Part shown: positions 27,582 through 37,356 of the stretch, in pieces
How the letters are laid out: each line of letters starts with the position of its first letter
Numbering within the stretch: the first letter of the stretch is position 1
Assembly (NCBI GenBank): GCA_938001865.1
Contig: CALLAW010000036.1
Span: forward strand, 1 to 64,000
Length of the DNA: 64,000 nucleotides
Source of the DNA: an uncultured Saprospiraceae bacterium
GTDB taxonomy: Bacteria > Bacteroidota > Bacteroidia > Chitinophagales > Saprospiraceae
Direction: 5' to 3'
Notes under the pieces: generated by a model
Seen by the model: only the letters and a program-made list of their open reading frames with translations
Told to the model about the DNA's origin: nothing
The model's database searches: none
Position numbers and translations under genes: made by a program

Positions 27582-29534
27582 ATGAAGAAGACACAACTGT
27601 ACTTAACGATCCTGATTATCCTCTTGATGGGATACTCACATGTGGATGCTGCACATATTGTAGGCGGCGAGATGTACTATACTTGCGAAGGTACTGGTGC
27701 TTATACTATTACGATCAATATGTATCGAGATTGTAATGGCAATGGTGCTGCATTTGACTCTGCGCCTGGAGCATTTACATTGGGGAGATTGACAGTCTAT
27801 CGTGGTGATGCTGAGTATGACTCTTATACACTGCCGACCCCTATCATCTCGGAGATAGATGTGACGACTGGCAACCCTTGTCTAGGAGCTCCGCCTAACT
27901 TATGCGTAGAGCAAGGCAGATATAATCTCAGTATGAATCTCCCTGTGAGTGACGAGACATACTACATCGTCTATCAGAGATGTTGTCGTAATCCGACCAT
28001 AAATAATATCGTCAACCCTGGAGATGCAGGAGCTACCTACTCAGTAGATATTACTCCGCTAGCCCAGTCTACTTGCAATAGTTCACCGCGATTCGTCGGA
28101 GTACCGCCGTCAGTGGTCTGCCTTGATGAGCTCTTAGATTATGATCACAGTGCTACTGATCAGGACGGTGATTTCATCAGATACACATTTTGCGAGCCAG
28201 TTGATGGAGGGACGAGTAACAATCCTGCACCGACACCAGACCTTCCACCACCATGGTCTCCACTGGCATATAACATCCCGTATACATTTGCCAATCCCAT
28301 GGATGGTAATCCAAGAGTGACCATAGGCAACACTACTGGAATTATCTCAGGTATCCCGGAGATCGAAGGACAATTTGTGGTCGTCGTATGTGCTGAAGAA
28401 TATCGTGGTGGAGAGCTCCTAAGTACGATCAAGAGGGAGTACCAATTCAATGTCACTAGCTGTATCCCAGTCATAGAAGCACAGATACAAAGCACCGAAA
28501 TCATTGAAGACCTTTATGTGATCAAAGAATGTGGCACTCTTGACGTGCAATTCAATGATATCAGTTTTCCAGCAGATAATGTAGATTCTTATTATTGGGA
28601 GATACCCCTTGATCTGAATGATACCATCCGATGGGACTCTCCTAACAGTATCATCACATTTCCAGAGTCAGGATTATATGATGGTTATCTCGTAGTCAAC
28701 CCCTTCACACAATGTAGTGATACAGCTCTCTTCCAAGTAGTGATTACTCCAGAGATGAACCCAAACTTTGACACCGAATTCCAACGATGTGAACTCGGAC
28801 CTATAGCATTTGATAATTCGCAAGTGCTGCCAAGTGTCGATCAGATAGAGTGGGCATTTGACGATGGCAATTTTTCCGATGAGGAAGACCCTTATTACAC
28901 ATATGCACAACCAGGTAGATACAATGTCAATCTCTCATATACCGACTCGCTTGGCTGTACGGAAGTCTATGCTGATACTGTGAGATACTACCCTATCCCC
29001 GAGGACTGGGAGATAGAGTTGGATAGTATGACGGACACTTCCTGCCCGCCTGTTGATCTCTTCTTCAGTGTCAAGTCGGACTTCTTGACGGACGAGTATA
29101 CCGTTACATGGAAGACTGGTGACGGAGGTACTGGTGTAGGATATAACTACCAACATACTTATGAAGTGGCTGGAACATATGATGTGGCTGTCGATATCGA
29201 ATCACCTACAGGATGTAAAGACAGCAAGTCATATCCGGCTTTTGTAGATCTGCCATTTGGATTCTATGTCCCTAACATCTTCAGCCCTGCTGCTCCTAAT
29301 CCCCTCAATCAACAATTCTGTGTAGACATTCTCTGTGATCTGAGAGACTATGAGATGCGTATCTATGACAATAGAGGTACACTTATCTTCAGGAGCTTAG
29401 ATTTCAATAATTGTTGGGATGGATACTTTGACGGTGTCAAGGCTGAGACTGGAGTGTATGTCTATCGGATGGACTACCTTGACAAGTTTGGTGTAGAGAG
29501 GACAGCCTTTGGTGATGTGACCTTGATTCATTAA
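27582..29534 (+). CDS. PKD-domain protein with gliding-motility-associated (type B T9SS) C-terminal domain
   Basis: I start at ATG 27582, which gives a signal peptide (MKKTQLYLTILIILLMGYSH, cleaved near VDAAH) and 650 residues; the open frame extends upstream without sense. The mature protein begins IVGGEMYYTCEG, the usual opening of this Bacteroidota family, and is Cys-rich. It contains two PKD-like domains (FDDGNFSDEEDPYYTYAQPG, TGDGGTGVGYNYQHTYEVAG). It ends in a CHU_C / type B sorting domain: VPNIFSPAAPNPLNQQFC, MRIYDNRGTLIF, CWDGYFDG, TGVYVYRMDY. It should be exported by T9SS and displayed on the cell surface, perhaps as an adhesin. Confidence 0.85.
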   Translation: MKKTQLYLTILIILLMGYSHVDAAHIVGGEMYYTCEGTGAYTITINMYRDCNGNGAAFDSAPGAFTLGRLTVYRGDAEYDSYTLPTPIISEIDVTTGNPCLGAPPNLCVEQGRYNLSMNLPVSDETYYIVYQRCCRNPTINNIVNPGDAGATYSVDITPLAQSTCNSSPRFVGVPPSVVCLDELLDYDHSATDQDGDFIRYTFCEPVDGGTSNNPAPTPDLPPPWSPLAYNIPYTFANPMDGNPRVTIGNTTGIISGIPEIEGQFVVVVCAEEYRGGELLSTIKREYQFNVTSCIPVIEAQIQSTEIIEDLYVIKECGTLDVQFNDISFPADNVDSYYWEIPLDLNDTIRWDSPNSIITFPESGLYDGYLVVNPFTQCSDTALFQVVITPEMNPNFDTEFQRCELGPIAFDNSQVLPSVDQIEWAFDDGNFSDEEDPYYTYAQPGRYNVNLSYTDSLGCTEVYADTVRYYPIPEDWEIELDSMTDTSCPPVDLFFSVKSDFLTDEYTVTWKTGDGGTGVGYNYQHTYEVAGTYDVAVDIESPTGCKDSKSYPAFVDLPFGFYVPNIFSPAAPNPLNQQFCVDILCDLRDYEMRIYDNRGTLIFRSLDFNNCWDGYFDGVKAETGVYVYRMDYLDKFGVERTAFGDVTLIH

Positions 29535-29664
29535 TAATTAATTGATCCTAACAGATGTTCTAAGCAGTTATTGACACTTGCGTAAATACAAAGCCGAATT
29601 AACTTTAAACAAAATTTAATATTTTCTCTAGAACTAGTCTCAGTGACTTTACCTTGATATACAT

Positions 29665-30192
29665 ATGAAATATATACTACTCATATCCAGCTTACTTGTC
29701 TGCATGACAACGTACAATCTAAGTGCTCAATCGATCAAGAGCTCAGCCTCTAATGTGACATTTGAAGTCGCCAATATGAAGTTTAGGACAGTTGAGGGAT
29801 CCGTCAGTGGGATGACTGGTAACTTGACATTTGATGAATCTAATCTTGAAGTGTGTGAGTTCGATGTCTGTGTAGATGCTACAACTCTCAATACCGACAA
29901 CTCAAAACGAGATAGTCACCTACAGCAGCCTGAGTTCTTTGACACAGATAAGCATCCAGAGATCTGCTTTGTCTCAGAGATGGTCAAATCATCTCATAAT
30001 GGATATGCAGTCGTAGGTCAGTTGACGATGAAGGGAGTTACACAATCGGTAATGATCCCATTTACCTTTGATGGGACTACATTCGCTGGAGATCTTACTC
30101 TCAGCAGAGCAGATTACTCTATCGGAGCAGATACCAACAACTTCCTCATTGGTGATACCATTGAGATCAGAATAGTGTGTGTCGTTGAGTAG
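29665..30192 (+). CDS. YceI family periplasmic protein
   Basis: 175 residues with a signal peptide ending NLSAQ. The lipocalin-like YceI fold is seen in SNVTFEVANMKFRTVEGSVSG, the pattern RDSHLQQPEFFDTDKHPEICF, LTMKGVTQSVMIPFTF and LSRADYSIGAD. Relatives bind isoprenoid lipids in the periplasm; the ligand here is unknown. It converges on the DUF1456 gene, 31 bp apart. Confidence 0.88.
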   Translation: MKYILLISSLLVCMTTYNLSAQSIKSSASNVTFEVANMKFRTVEGSVSGMTGNLTFDESNLEVCEFDVCVDATTLNTDNSKRDSHLQQPEFFDTDKHPEICFVSEMVKSSHNGYAVVGQLTMKGVTQSVMIPFTFDGTTFAGDLTLSRADYSIGADTNNFLIGDTIEIRIVCVVE

Positions 30193-30223
30193 TTGTCAGA
30201 GACGAGAGATGCTATCTACCCTT

Positions 30224-30715
30224 TTAATCCTCATCTCCACTTTGGTCTGACTTACTTTCCGGTCTTTCTTTGAATTGTAATCCATAGAGGAAGTTTCTAA
30301 GAAATTGGTCTTTGCACTGTCTATACTGCTTCTGACCAGGCTTACGGAAGATAGCACTCAGCTCATGCTTGCTGATATGCATATCTACGCGGTCATAGAT
30401 ATCGATAATATCCGTATCCTTAAGGTTTAGTGCAATTTTCAGTTTCCTGAATATAATGTTGTTATTGAGTTGCTTCTCAGGGACCATTGGTGGACCATCC
30501 TTCTTGCCTCTCTTCATGACGATCAGGCCATTGAGGAAGACAGCGAGTTTACTATCATGGAGTTTGACATGATCGGGATCATCATCACCTTTGAGCCAGT
30601 CACTAATCTGAGCTCTATCTACCACCTCTCCCCCTAGACCAAACAACTTGATCATCGTATCATCATTAAAGTCAAATGTGTATCTCAGCCTTCTTAGGAT
30701 TACATTGTTCTGCAT
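30224..30715 (-). CDS. DUF1456 (YehS-like) protein
   Basis: 163 residues made of two similar halves: NNVILRRLRYTFDFNDDTMIKLFGLGG and, after a Pro-rich link, NNNIIFRKLKIALNLKDTDIIDIYDRV. Each is followed by a short helix with ISDWLKGD or LSAIFRKPG. This duplication and the order match DUF1456/YehS, a cytoplasmic family of unknown role with possible nucleic-acid binding. The acidic Ser/Asp C-terminus (ESKSDQSGDED) is not conserved in the family as I know it. Confidence 0.8.
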   Translation of the reverse strand: MQNNVILRRLRYTFDFNDDTMIKLFGLGGEVVDRAQISDWLKGDDDPDHVKLHDSKLAVFLNGLIVMKRGKKDGPPMVPEKQLNNNIIFRKLKIALNLKDTDIIDIYDRVDMHISKHELSAIFRKPGQKQYRQCKDQFLRNFLYGLQFKERPESKSDQSGDED

Positions 30716-30898
30716 AATTGTGTGAGTATGGTTAACTGACTGTACTGTTGTCTATTAATTATTTTTCTTTGTTAGCAAACTTACCAAGATGCCATTTTTA
30801 CGAAAGTATCTCGAGTGGTGACATCATCCCTAGCACTCTATCGTCTGTGATAGCTCGATGAGTTACAAGATGTGTCTATGGTCGAGTGACATGACGAC

Positions 30899-31807
30899 TC
30901 AGTGGCTTTGATAATTTACCCAATCTATTCCTTTCTTGAGTAGAGATTGTGTCTTCATGGCGAGAGGATTACCCTCCGGATGATATGCATAGTGCCACTC
31001 TGCCATCGGAGGAAGACTCATTAGGATCGACTCAGTCCGACCATTAGTATCCAATCCAAACTTAGTACCTCTATCCCAGACAAGATTGAACTCCACATAA
31101 CGTCCTCGTCTGATTGCTTGCCACGCTTTGTCATTATCCTCTACGGGTTTATTTCTATTGGCTGATACTAGGTCTTCATAGATAGGTACGAATGCCGATC
31201 CAACAGCTTTGACAAAGGCATGATTCTGTTCTAGGGTATTAATGTCACTATTCAATCTATCAAAGAATATTCCTCCAATCCCTCTTGTCTCATCCCGATG
31301 TTTGATGTAGAAGTAATTATCTGCCCACTCTTTATATTGGGCATAGTAATTGGGATCATGAAGGTCGCAGACAGTCTTGAGGTGTTGGTGAAATCTTGCA
31401 GCTTGATCTTCTCTGATATAGTGAGGTGTAACATCTATCCCTCCACCAAACCACCAATCGCCTTGATCTGTCTCAAAGTACCTAACATTCATATGGATGA
31501 TAGGGATGTGTGGCGATCTCGCATGGAGCACAATGCTGACACCCGTCGCTAAGAAGTTGTTTTCGTTGAGACCGAGGGATTGAGCAATCTTCTGCGGCAT
31601 CTGACCATGTACGGCTGAGAAGTTGACGCCGCCTTTCTCTATCAGATCTCCAGTAAGGATCCGTGTACGACCGCCTCCGCCTCCATCTCTTGTCCAGAGA
31701 TCCTCTCTGAATGGATGCCCACTCCCATCCAACTCTTCCAAGCTCTTACAGATCTCATCTTGCAGAGATTGGAACCATTGTATGATGGAGGTACTATGTG
31801 GGGACAT
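30899..31807 (-). CDS. hemF: oxygen-dependent coproporphyrinogen III oxidase HemF
   Basis: 302 residues, full length. Family hallmarks: WTRDGGGGGRTRIL near residue 40, the metal/substrate region IPIIHMNVRYFE, WWFGGGIDVTPHY, RGIGGIFFDRL, RGRYVEFNLVWDRGTKFGL and ILMSLPPMAEW. It converts coproporphyrinogen III to protoporphyrinogen IX with O2 in haem synthesis, so the organism can live aerobically. It is downstream of the ArsC-like gene by 29 bp on the same strand. Confidence 0.95.
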   Translation of the reverse strand: MSPHSTSIIQWFQSLQDEICKSLEELDGSGHPFREDLWTRDGGGGGRTRILTGDLIEKGGVNFSAVHGQMPQKIAQSLGLNENNFLATGVSIVLHARSPHIPIIHMNVRYFETDQGDWWFGGGIDVTPHYIREDQAARFHQHLKTVCDLHDPNYYAQYKEWADNYFYIKHRDETRGIGGIFFDRLNSDINTLEQNHAFVKAVGSAFVPIYEDLVSANRNKPVEDNDKAWQAIRRGRYVEFNLVWDRGTKFGLDTNGRTESILMSLPPMAEWHYAYHPEGNPLAMKTQSLLKKGIDWVNYQSH

Positions 31808-31836
31808 CTTATGCTGTTTGCTAAGGACTGTATCGA

Positions 31837-32190
31837 CTAGTGATTGAGTTTTTCTTTGAGTGAGGCCACCACTGCTTTGGTGTTGCCCACGAAGACATCT
31901 CCATCAACGATAAATACTGGTCTCTTAAGGAAGGTATACTCCTCTAGGATATATTTGCGATAATCTTGTTCGGTAAGGGTCATTTCATTGAGCCCTTGCG
32001 ATCTATACTTCATCGCTCGACGGCTAAAGACTTGTTCGTAACCTCCTGATTGCTCTGCGATATAATCTAAGGTACTTGCGTCTATATTCTTCTCTTTGAT
32101 ATTTTGGAGAGTATTCTCCCATCCGACTTCTTTGACGATTCGTTGGCAAGTATTACAGCTATTGAGGATGTATCCTATCGTTTTCTTCAT
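31837..32190 (-). CDS. ArsC/Spx-family thioredoxin-fold protein
   Basis: 117 residues. The N-terminal redox site reads SCNTCQR (Cys12, Cys15). LDYIAEQSGGYEQVFSRRAMKYR and the C-terminal LKRPVFIVDGDVFVGN give the ArsC fold with the conserved cis-Pro. Members are glutaredoxin-dependent arsenate reductases or Spx-like regulators; the CxxC favours a redox role, but the substrate is not known. No arsenic genes are adjacent. It sits between rfbA and hemF on the same strand. Confidence 0.75.
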   Translation of the reverse strand: MKKTIGYILNSCNTCQRIVKEVGWENTLQNIKEKNIDASTLDYIAEQSGGYEQVFSRRAMKYRSQGLNEMTLTEQDYRKYILEEYTFLKRPVFIVDGDVFVGNTKAVVASLKEKLNH

Positions 32191-32236
32191 GTGATGATCT
32201 GTGTAGTTGACTAGTATGCAACAGAGATGAGAATGA

Positions 32237-33115
32237 TTAAGTTGTCTGTCTCCCTTCTTTCATCACTCTAGAGAGATACTCTCCATAACCACTTTTGCTG
32301 TATTTGTCAGCGAGCTTAGACATTTGGGCATCATCGATAAAGCCCATCTTCCAAGCAATCTCTTCGATACATCCTACTTTGAGTCCTTGACGCTTCTCTA
32401 TGACTGAGATGAAGTTAGCCGCATCGAGGAGTGAGTCATGTGTCCCTGTATCTAACCAGGCATAACCTCGACTCATCACTCTGACTTCTAGTTTGCCTTG
32501 CTCTAGGTAGATCTTATTGACATCTGTGATCTCATACTCTCCTCTTGCACTCGGTGCTAGGTTCTTAGCTACATCGATGACGCTATTGTCGTAGAAGTAG
32601 AGACCAGGTACTGCGTAATGACTTTTGGGTTGGGATGGCTTCTCTTCGATACTTAGCACCTTGCCATTCTCATCGAAATCAACGACTCCATATCTCTCAG
32701 GATCAGTCACAGGATATGCGAATACGATTCCACCATCTGGTTTTTTGCATGACTGTATCAACTCACTCAGTCCATTGCCATGGAAGATATTATCACCTAA
32801 GATAAGACAAGCATCATCATCTCCTACGAACTCTTCGCCGAGGACAAATGCTTGAGCCAATCCGTTGGGGTCGTGCTGGATCTTATACTCGATATTGCAA
32901 CCTATGGCAGATCCATCCCCTAATAAATCTTCGAAGAGTGACGTGTGTTGAGGTGTAGAGATGATCAAGATATCCTTGATACCAGCTAACATCAATGTAG
33001 ATAGCGGATAGTAGATCATCGGCTTATCGTACACCGGCATCAATTGTTTGCTAATAGAGAGTGTCAATGGGTAGAGTCTCGTCCCCATACCTCCTGAGAG
33101 TATGATTCCTTTCAT
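32237..33115 (-). CDS. rfbA: glucose-1-phosphate thymidylyltransferase RfbA
   Basis: 292 residues, typical length. The N-terminal nucleotide-binding motif is [13 protein letters not shown] with [17 protein letters not shown]. Further motifs are [27 protein letters not shown] and [12 protein letters not shown]. It joins glucose 1-phosphate and dTTP to dTDP-glucose, the first step to dTDP-rhamnose and related surface sugars. It lies 77 bp behind rfbB. rfbC and rfbD are not in the window. Confidence 0.95.
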   Translation of the reverse strand: MKGIILSGGMGTRLYPLTLSISKQLMPVYDKPMIYYPLSTLMLAGIKDILIISTPQHTSLFEDLLGDGSAIGCNIEYKIQHDPNGLAQAFVLGEEFVGDDDACLILGDNIFHGNGLSELIQSCKKPDGGIVFAYPVTDPERYGVVDFDENGKVLSIEEKPSQPKSHYAVPGLYFYDNSVIDVAKNLAPSARGEYEITDVNKIYLEQGKLEVRVMSRGYAWLDTGTHDSLLDAANFISVIEKRQGLKVGCIEEIAWKMGFIDDAQMSKLADKYSKSGYGEYLSRVMKEGRQTT

Positions 33116-33192
33116 GTTGAGTGTGTTAAGTAGTGGTTTTCTTTTTTCATAAAAAAGTGCCAGAGATAGGGAGTATCAGCTTACAATCAAGA

Positions 33193-34236
33193 TTAACTAT
33201 AGTGGTTATCGTAATATTTTTGATAGTCTCCACTTGTCACGTTTGAGAGCCATTCTTCGTTTTGCAAATACCAATCTACAGTCTTTGCGAGTCCTGTGGC
33301 CACGTCGGTTTTGGGCTCCCAACCGAGTTCTGCTTTGATCTTAGAGGCATCGATTGCATACCGCTGATCATGACCTGGTCGATCTGTTACAAATGTGATC
33401 CTAGATTTAGCGTCCCCTTCTGGTCTTCCAAGCTTCGCATCTACTGCTTCGCAAAGTAAGTGTACGAGTCCGATATTTTGTTTTTCGTTGTTACCTCCGA
33501 TATTGTACGTCTCACCGTTAGTACCTTTGTGGAATACAAGATCTATCGCTTCGACATGATCTTGGACATAGAGCCAATCTCTGACGTTAGTCCCATCACC
33601 ATAGACTGGTAGTGGTTTCTTATGTACGATATTATTAATGATTAGAGGGATTAACTTTTCTGGAAATTGGTAAGGTCCGTAGTTATTAGAGCAGTTAGTA
33701 ATCTTGATCTGCATCCCATAAGTATGGTGATATGCTCTGACAAGATGATCCGAACTAGCCTTAGAAGCAGAGTATGGTGATCTTGGATCATAAGATGTTG
33801 TCTCTTCAAACAATCCAGTATCTCCGAGGCTTCCATAGACCTCATCAGTCGAGACATGATAGAAGAGATGTTGTGAGAGATCAGTCCAGTGATTCTTTGC
33901 AGAGTTGAGCAAGTTAGCGGTACCTAGGATATTGGTCCTAAGGAAGATTAGCGGATCACTGATACTCCTATCTACATGCGACTCAGCAGCGAGGTGTATG
34001 ACATCTGTAATCTGATGTGACTTGAATACTGCGTCTACTGCATCAGCGTCATTGATATCGACCTTTACGAGAGTATAGTTACTCTTTGATTCGAGATCGG
34101 CTAAGTTCTCTAGATTACCTGCATATGTCAAGGCATCTAAGTTGACGATATTGTAGTCTGGATACTTATTGACGAATTGACGTACGACATGGTTGCCAAT
34201 AAATCCTGCACCTCCTGTAATTAGTATATTTTTCAC
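33193..34236 (-). CDS. rfbB: dTDP-glucose 4,6-dehydratase RfbB
   Basis: 347 residues of the extended SDR class. The NAD-binding loop is GGAGFIGNHV. The catalytic residues are STDEVYGS (Thr/Asp/Glu) and YSASKASSDHL (YxxxK). It converts the product of RfbA to the 4-keto-6-deoxy sugar used for surface polysaccharides or O-antigen. It is the first gene of the rfbB-rfbA pair, with a predicted promoter 50 bp upstream. Confidence 0.95.
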   Translation of the reverse strand: MKNILITGGAGFIGNHVVRQFVNKYPDYNIVNLDALTYAGNLENLADLESKSNYTLVKVDINDADAVDAVFKSHQITDVIHLAAESHVDRSISDPLIFLRTNILGTANLLNSAKNHWTDLSQHLFYHVSTDEVYGSLGDTGLFEETTSYDPRSPYSASKASSDHLVRAYHHTYGMQIKITNCSNNYGPYQFPEKLIPLIINNIVHKKPLPVYGDGTNVRDWLYVQDHVEAIDLVFHKGTNGETYNIGGNNEKQNIGLVHLLCEAVDAKLGRPEGDAKSRITFVTDRPGHDQRYAIDASKIKAELGWEPKTDVATGLAKTVDWYLQNEEWLSNVTSGDYQKYYDNHYS

Positions 34237-34286
34237 TGTTACTATTTAGGTAATTCAAATAATTATCTCCCTATTCTTAGAGAGAA

Positions 34287-34321
34287 CAAAAGTAAAGAAT
34301 GCAGATCAATAACTTTCCAAA
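34287..34321 (-). promoter_or_regulatory. predicted rfbB promoter (TTTG-N23-TACTTTTG)
   Basis: On the minus strand TTTG (34321-34318) and TACTTTTG (34294-34287) are 23 bp apart, at the upper limit of the Bacteroidota spacing. rfbB starts 50 bp downstream of the box. Confidence 0.4.
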
Positions 34322-34387
34322 TAAATGGGATAATCCACAAGCTTACCTGTTAATATTGAAGGCATTTAACTCTAAAATGAAGATTAC

Positions 34388-35794
34388 CTACCCTAAATAG
34401 TACTTAAGAGAGAGATTGACATTGGTCTGTTCAGTGATTTGAAACCGAGTAAGACTCGTAGCATCTCTTGACACTCTAAATGTAGAGAACACTGGTCTTC
34501 TTACATTTACCCCGAGAGCTATCCTATCAAAGTTGAGCTCATAGCCAGCCGTAAGGTCCAGATTCAACCTATTCGCTGATACTAAAGCGTAAGAATTAAT
34601 GACTTTATTAAGATTAGTGTATTTGTAGTTGATATCAAAGAAGTCCACTTCGCTTTCGCTGAAGCCTCCGCCTGCATTGATGCCGACTGACGGAGTCCTT
34701 ACTGGCACTGTACTCATGATATCTACTTGATTAGTCAGATTGTAATTCCCTTGTACACCGACCAAGATCGCATGTCGCTTGCCTAGTCTCTTCCGTATTC
34801 TTAATGGAATGATCGTATTTAATCGCTGAGCAAATGTATAACGATGTACCTCTTCAAAGTCTTCAATATCACTTTGTACTACGTCATGATAGTTACGAGT
34901 CTTATTCCCTTTTTGGTTAAGTCCTATCCCAGTCTCTATGCTCCACGAATCATTGGATATTGCGACTCCAATAATTGCTTGACTTCCTGCATTGCGATTG
35001 CCTACAGTTAACTCACCGAACAATTTCAATTTCCGTTTGTCGATATTGACTATGTTGTCTAAGAGGTCGAGAGCATGCTCTTGTGTGTGCATTACCAAAG
35101 CATCTCTGGTCGTCAATGACGGCAGGTAGAGAGCAGATTGCAGCCTGACTGCAGGGACTACCGCAGTATATAGATTTCTCTCTGGAGTAGCGATGGGTGA
35201 TGAGCTTGATTGCTCACTGTACGCCTGTGCTACTCTGCTGATATTGGCAGATTGCTTTACATGTGATTGTGGAGCAGTTGACTGTGCTAAGTATTGAGGA
35301 TGAGACATGACAGGCTCTTGTTGATGCGGGACAATCTGCTCACTTATGCGAGTAGATTGGTGCTCTTGATTGACCTCTGCTGTTAGGCTCCTCTGTTGTG
35401 GAATTACAGGAGTAGGAGTAGTGTGTTGTCCAGTCTCAATTGCCACTACTGGATGTGTTGTGTGCTGATGGGATACTTGACCACTCGCATTTGATACTTC
35501 GTCCGACTGGACGGGTTGGACTTGAGGATTGGCTATCACCGTATTGACCAGTACTTCATCAGCGAATGTATCGGTACTCTCTACTAGACTCTTGTGCAGC
35601 AATAGTCCACAGAAGACAGATACAGAGGCAGCGATTGCTAGAGGCAAGCGTAGACGGCGGAAGTAACTTACCGTTGGCTGAGTTGTATGAGTCCGACTTG
35701 CGTCAAACTGCTCCCAAGCTTCGAGACCTCCATCAAAGTCAATTGACTCAACTTCAGATTTTATAAATTTATCAAATTGATATTTATTCATCAT
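34388..35794 (-). CDS. single-span membrane protein with barrel-like C-terminus, likely partner of the adjacent sigma factor
   Basis: 468 residues. A short cytoplasmic N-terminus (about 1-47, DGGLEAWEQFD) and one membrane helix (LPLAIAASVSVFCGLLLHKS) resemble the layout of an anti-sigma factor. A 150-residue linker rich in Gln, His, Ser and Thr follows. The C-terminal 220 residues have alternating strands (KLKLFGELTVGNRNAGSQA, WSIETGIGLNQKG) and an aromatic-rich end (TNVNLSLKYYLG), like outer-membrane barrels. The gene overlaps the sigma gene by 4 bp, so the two are translationally coupled. No known family name; the anti-sigma role is inferred from context. Confidence 0.6.
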   Translation of the reverse strand: MMNKYQFDKFIKSEVESIDFDGGLEAWEQFDASRTHTTQPTVSYFRRLRLPLAIAASVSVFCGLLLHKSLVESTDTFADEVLVNTVIANPQVQPVQSDEVSNASGQVSHQHTTHPVVAIETGQHTTPTPVIPQQRSLTAEVNQEHQSTRISEQIVPHQQEPVMSHPQYLAQSTAPQSHVKQSANISRVAQAYSEQSSSSPIATPERNLYTAVVPAVRLQSALYLPSLTTRDALVMHTQEHALDLLDNIVNIDKRKLKLFGELTVGNRNAGSQAIIGVAISNDSWSIETGIGLNQKGNKTRNYHDVVQSDIEDFEEVHRYTFAQRLNTIIPLRIRKRLGKRHAILVGVQGNYNLTNQVDIMSTVPVRTPSVGINAGGGFSESEVDFFDINYKYTNLNKVINSYALVSANRLNLDLTAGYELNFDRIALGVNVRRPVFSTFRVSRDATSLTRFQITEQTNVNLSLKYYLG

Positions 35795-36306
35795 AATGCT
35801 ACTGCTGCTGTGTATTTAATAAGTGTCTTGATGATTTTACGAGCATTGTTGACATGCCAGTGAGATGTTCCCTCTGTAATATCTAACTCTTGCGAAATCT
35901 CTCGATGACTCAAACCTTCGAAGACATAGAGGTTGAATACTGCTCTTGTCTTATTTGGCAATTTTTGAATTTCCTTAAGGATGTCTTCTTTAAGTAGATT
36001 TTGTTCTCCGCTATTCCCTTCGTTGCCGTAAGTTCTTTGAGCAATCGAATCAAACTCTATGACGTCAAGTTTTTTCTTTCTCAAAAAATCGATTGCTGTA
36101 TTGATTATTACGGTCTTACACCACCCAAAGAAGCTTTCATTTTTGATTTTACCATCTTTGTAATGCTTGAGTATCTTCATCATCCCGTCATTGAATACTT
36201 CTAACGCATCTTCTCTATTGCGACAATACCTCATCGTTACCCCAAAAAACTTTTGGTAGCAAGACAGGTAGAGTTCTTTTTCACTAAGATGGTTAATTGT
36301 ATTCAT
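35791..36306 (-). CDS. ECF-type RNA polymerase sigma factor
   Basis: 171 residues from ATG 36306; an ATG at 36333 would add nine hydrophobic residues. Region 2 is RNREDALEVFNDGMMKILKHY, with the DAEDVxQ-like helix. Region 4 is NKTRAVFNLYVFEGLSHREISQELDITEGTSHWHVNNARK, an HTH that reads the -35 element. It recruits RNA polymerase to a stress or envelope regulon. It overlaps the downstream membrane protein gene by 4 bp, the usual sigma/anti-sigma arrangement. Confidence 0.85.
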   Translation of the reverse strand: MNTINHLSEKELYLSCYQKFFGVTMRYCRNREDALEVFNDGMMKILKHYKDGKIKNESFFGWCKTVIINTAIDFLRKKKLDVIEFDSIAQRTYGNEGNSGEQNLLKEDILKEIQKLPNKTRAVFNLYVFEGLSHREISQELDITEGTSHWHVNNARKIIKTLIKYTAAVAL

Positions 36307-36621
36307 ACAAATTGACATAAGGATTAACGGCAAAATATCCAGGATGCTTGGGTCAACTCACTACCTAAAAGTACAAATTCTAAGTTTTATCTGCAATCTA
36401 AGGACCAAATTAACCAAGTATTAAGTTTGATTTATGATCCTGTTAAGACTTTTCAATAATCAATTGTGTCCGGTCTAGCCAAATGAAAAACAAATCCATT
36501 GCAAATCCATTTATATAAATATGATGATGAACGCTTAAAAAACAATCATCTTTGCATCTCCAAATGAACTTTACACGAGTGGACCAAAATATGGCTCATC
36601 AGCAATCAATAATGTAAGATT

Positions 36622-37356
36622 ATGGCAACGGAAGTTACACCCTACGGTACTGGCAATCAAGATAAGAAGGCTCAAGTCACTACAATGTTTGACAAGATCG
36701 CTCCTATCTATGATCTGCTCAATGGTCTACTCTCTCTCAACACAGATACTTACTGGAGGCGAAAAACAATCAATCGCCTCGTCCAGTCCAAACCAAAAAC
36801 TGTATTGGATATTGCCACCGGGACAGCTGACTTAGCAATAGAAGCTAATAAGCAACTCAGCCCCGATAAAATCGTAGCTCTAGACATCTCACCTAAGATG
36901 ATCGAACTTGCTACTCAGAAAATCGCGAAAAAAAATCTAGACTCGATAATCTCCACTGAAGTTGGTGACTCCGAAAATCTCAGATTTGAAGACCAATCAT
37001 TTGATGCAGTCACTGTATCTTTTGGGGTAAGGAACTTTGGTGATCTCAAGCAAGGCCTCAGTGAGATATACCGAGTCCTTAACAATCAAGGTAATCTGGC
37101 AGTCTTAGAGTTCTCAAGGCCCACGATGTTCCCATTCAAGCAGGTATTTAATTTTTACTTCAAGTATATCCTCCCAACAATTGGAAAGCTCACCTCCAAA
37201 GATCCAAAAGCATACAAATATCTGTACGAATCAGTACAAGTTTTTCCTGATTACGAAGACTTTGCAATAATTCTTAAAGAAATTGGGTTTAAGACTGTAA
37301 CGTGGAAACCTCTCACTTTAGGAATATGTACAATCTATCTTGCTTCAAAGGAATAG
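36622..37356 (+). CDS. ubiE: demethylmenaquinone methyltransferase UbiE/MenG
   Basis: 244 residues. The family start FDKIAPIYDLLNGLLSLNTDTYWRR is followed by the SAM motif VLDIATGTADLAIEA and VSFGVRNFGDLKQGLSEIYRVL; the end reads ITWKPLTLGI-like (VTWKPLTLGICTIYLASKE). It makes the last methyl transfer of menaquinone synthesis. Its 3' end overlaps porT by 31 bp; this ubiE-porT order is known from other Bacteroidota. Confidence 0.93.
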   Translation: MATEVTPYGTGNQDKKAQVTTMFDKIAPIYDLLNGLLSLNTDTYWRRKTINRLVQSKPKTVLDIATGTADLAIEANKQLSPDKIVALDISPKMIELATQKIAKKNLDSIISTEVGDSENLRFEDQSFDAVTVSFGVRNFGDLKQGLSEIYRVLNNQGNLAVLEFSRPTMFPFKQVFNFYFKYILPTIGKLTSKDPKAYKYLYESVQVFPDYEDFAIILKEIGFKTVTWKPLTLGICTIYLASKE

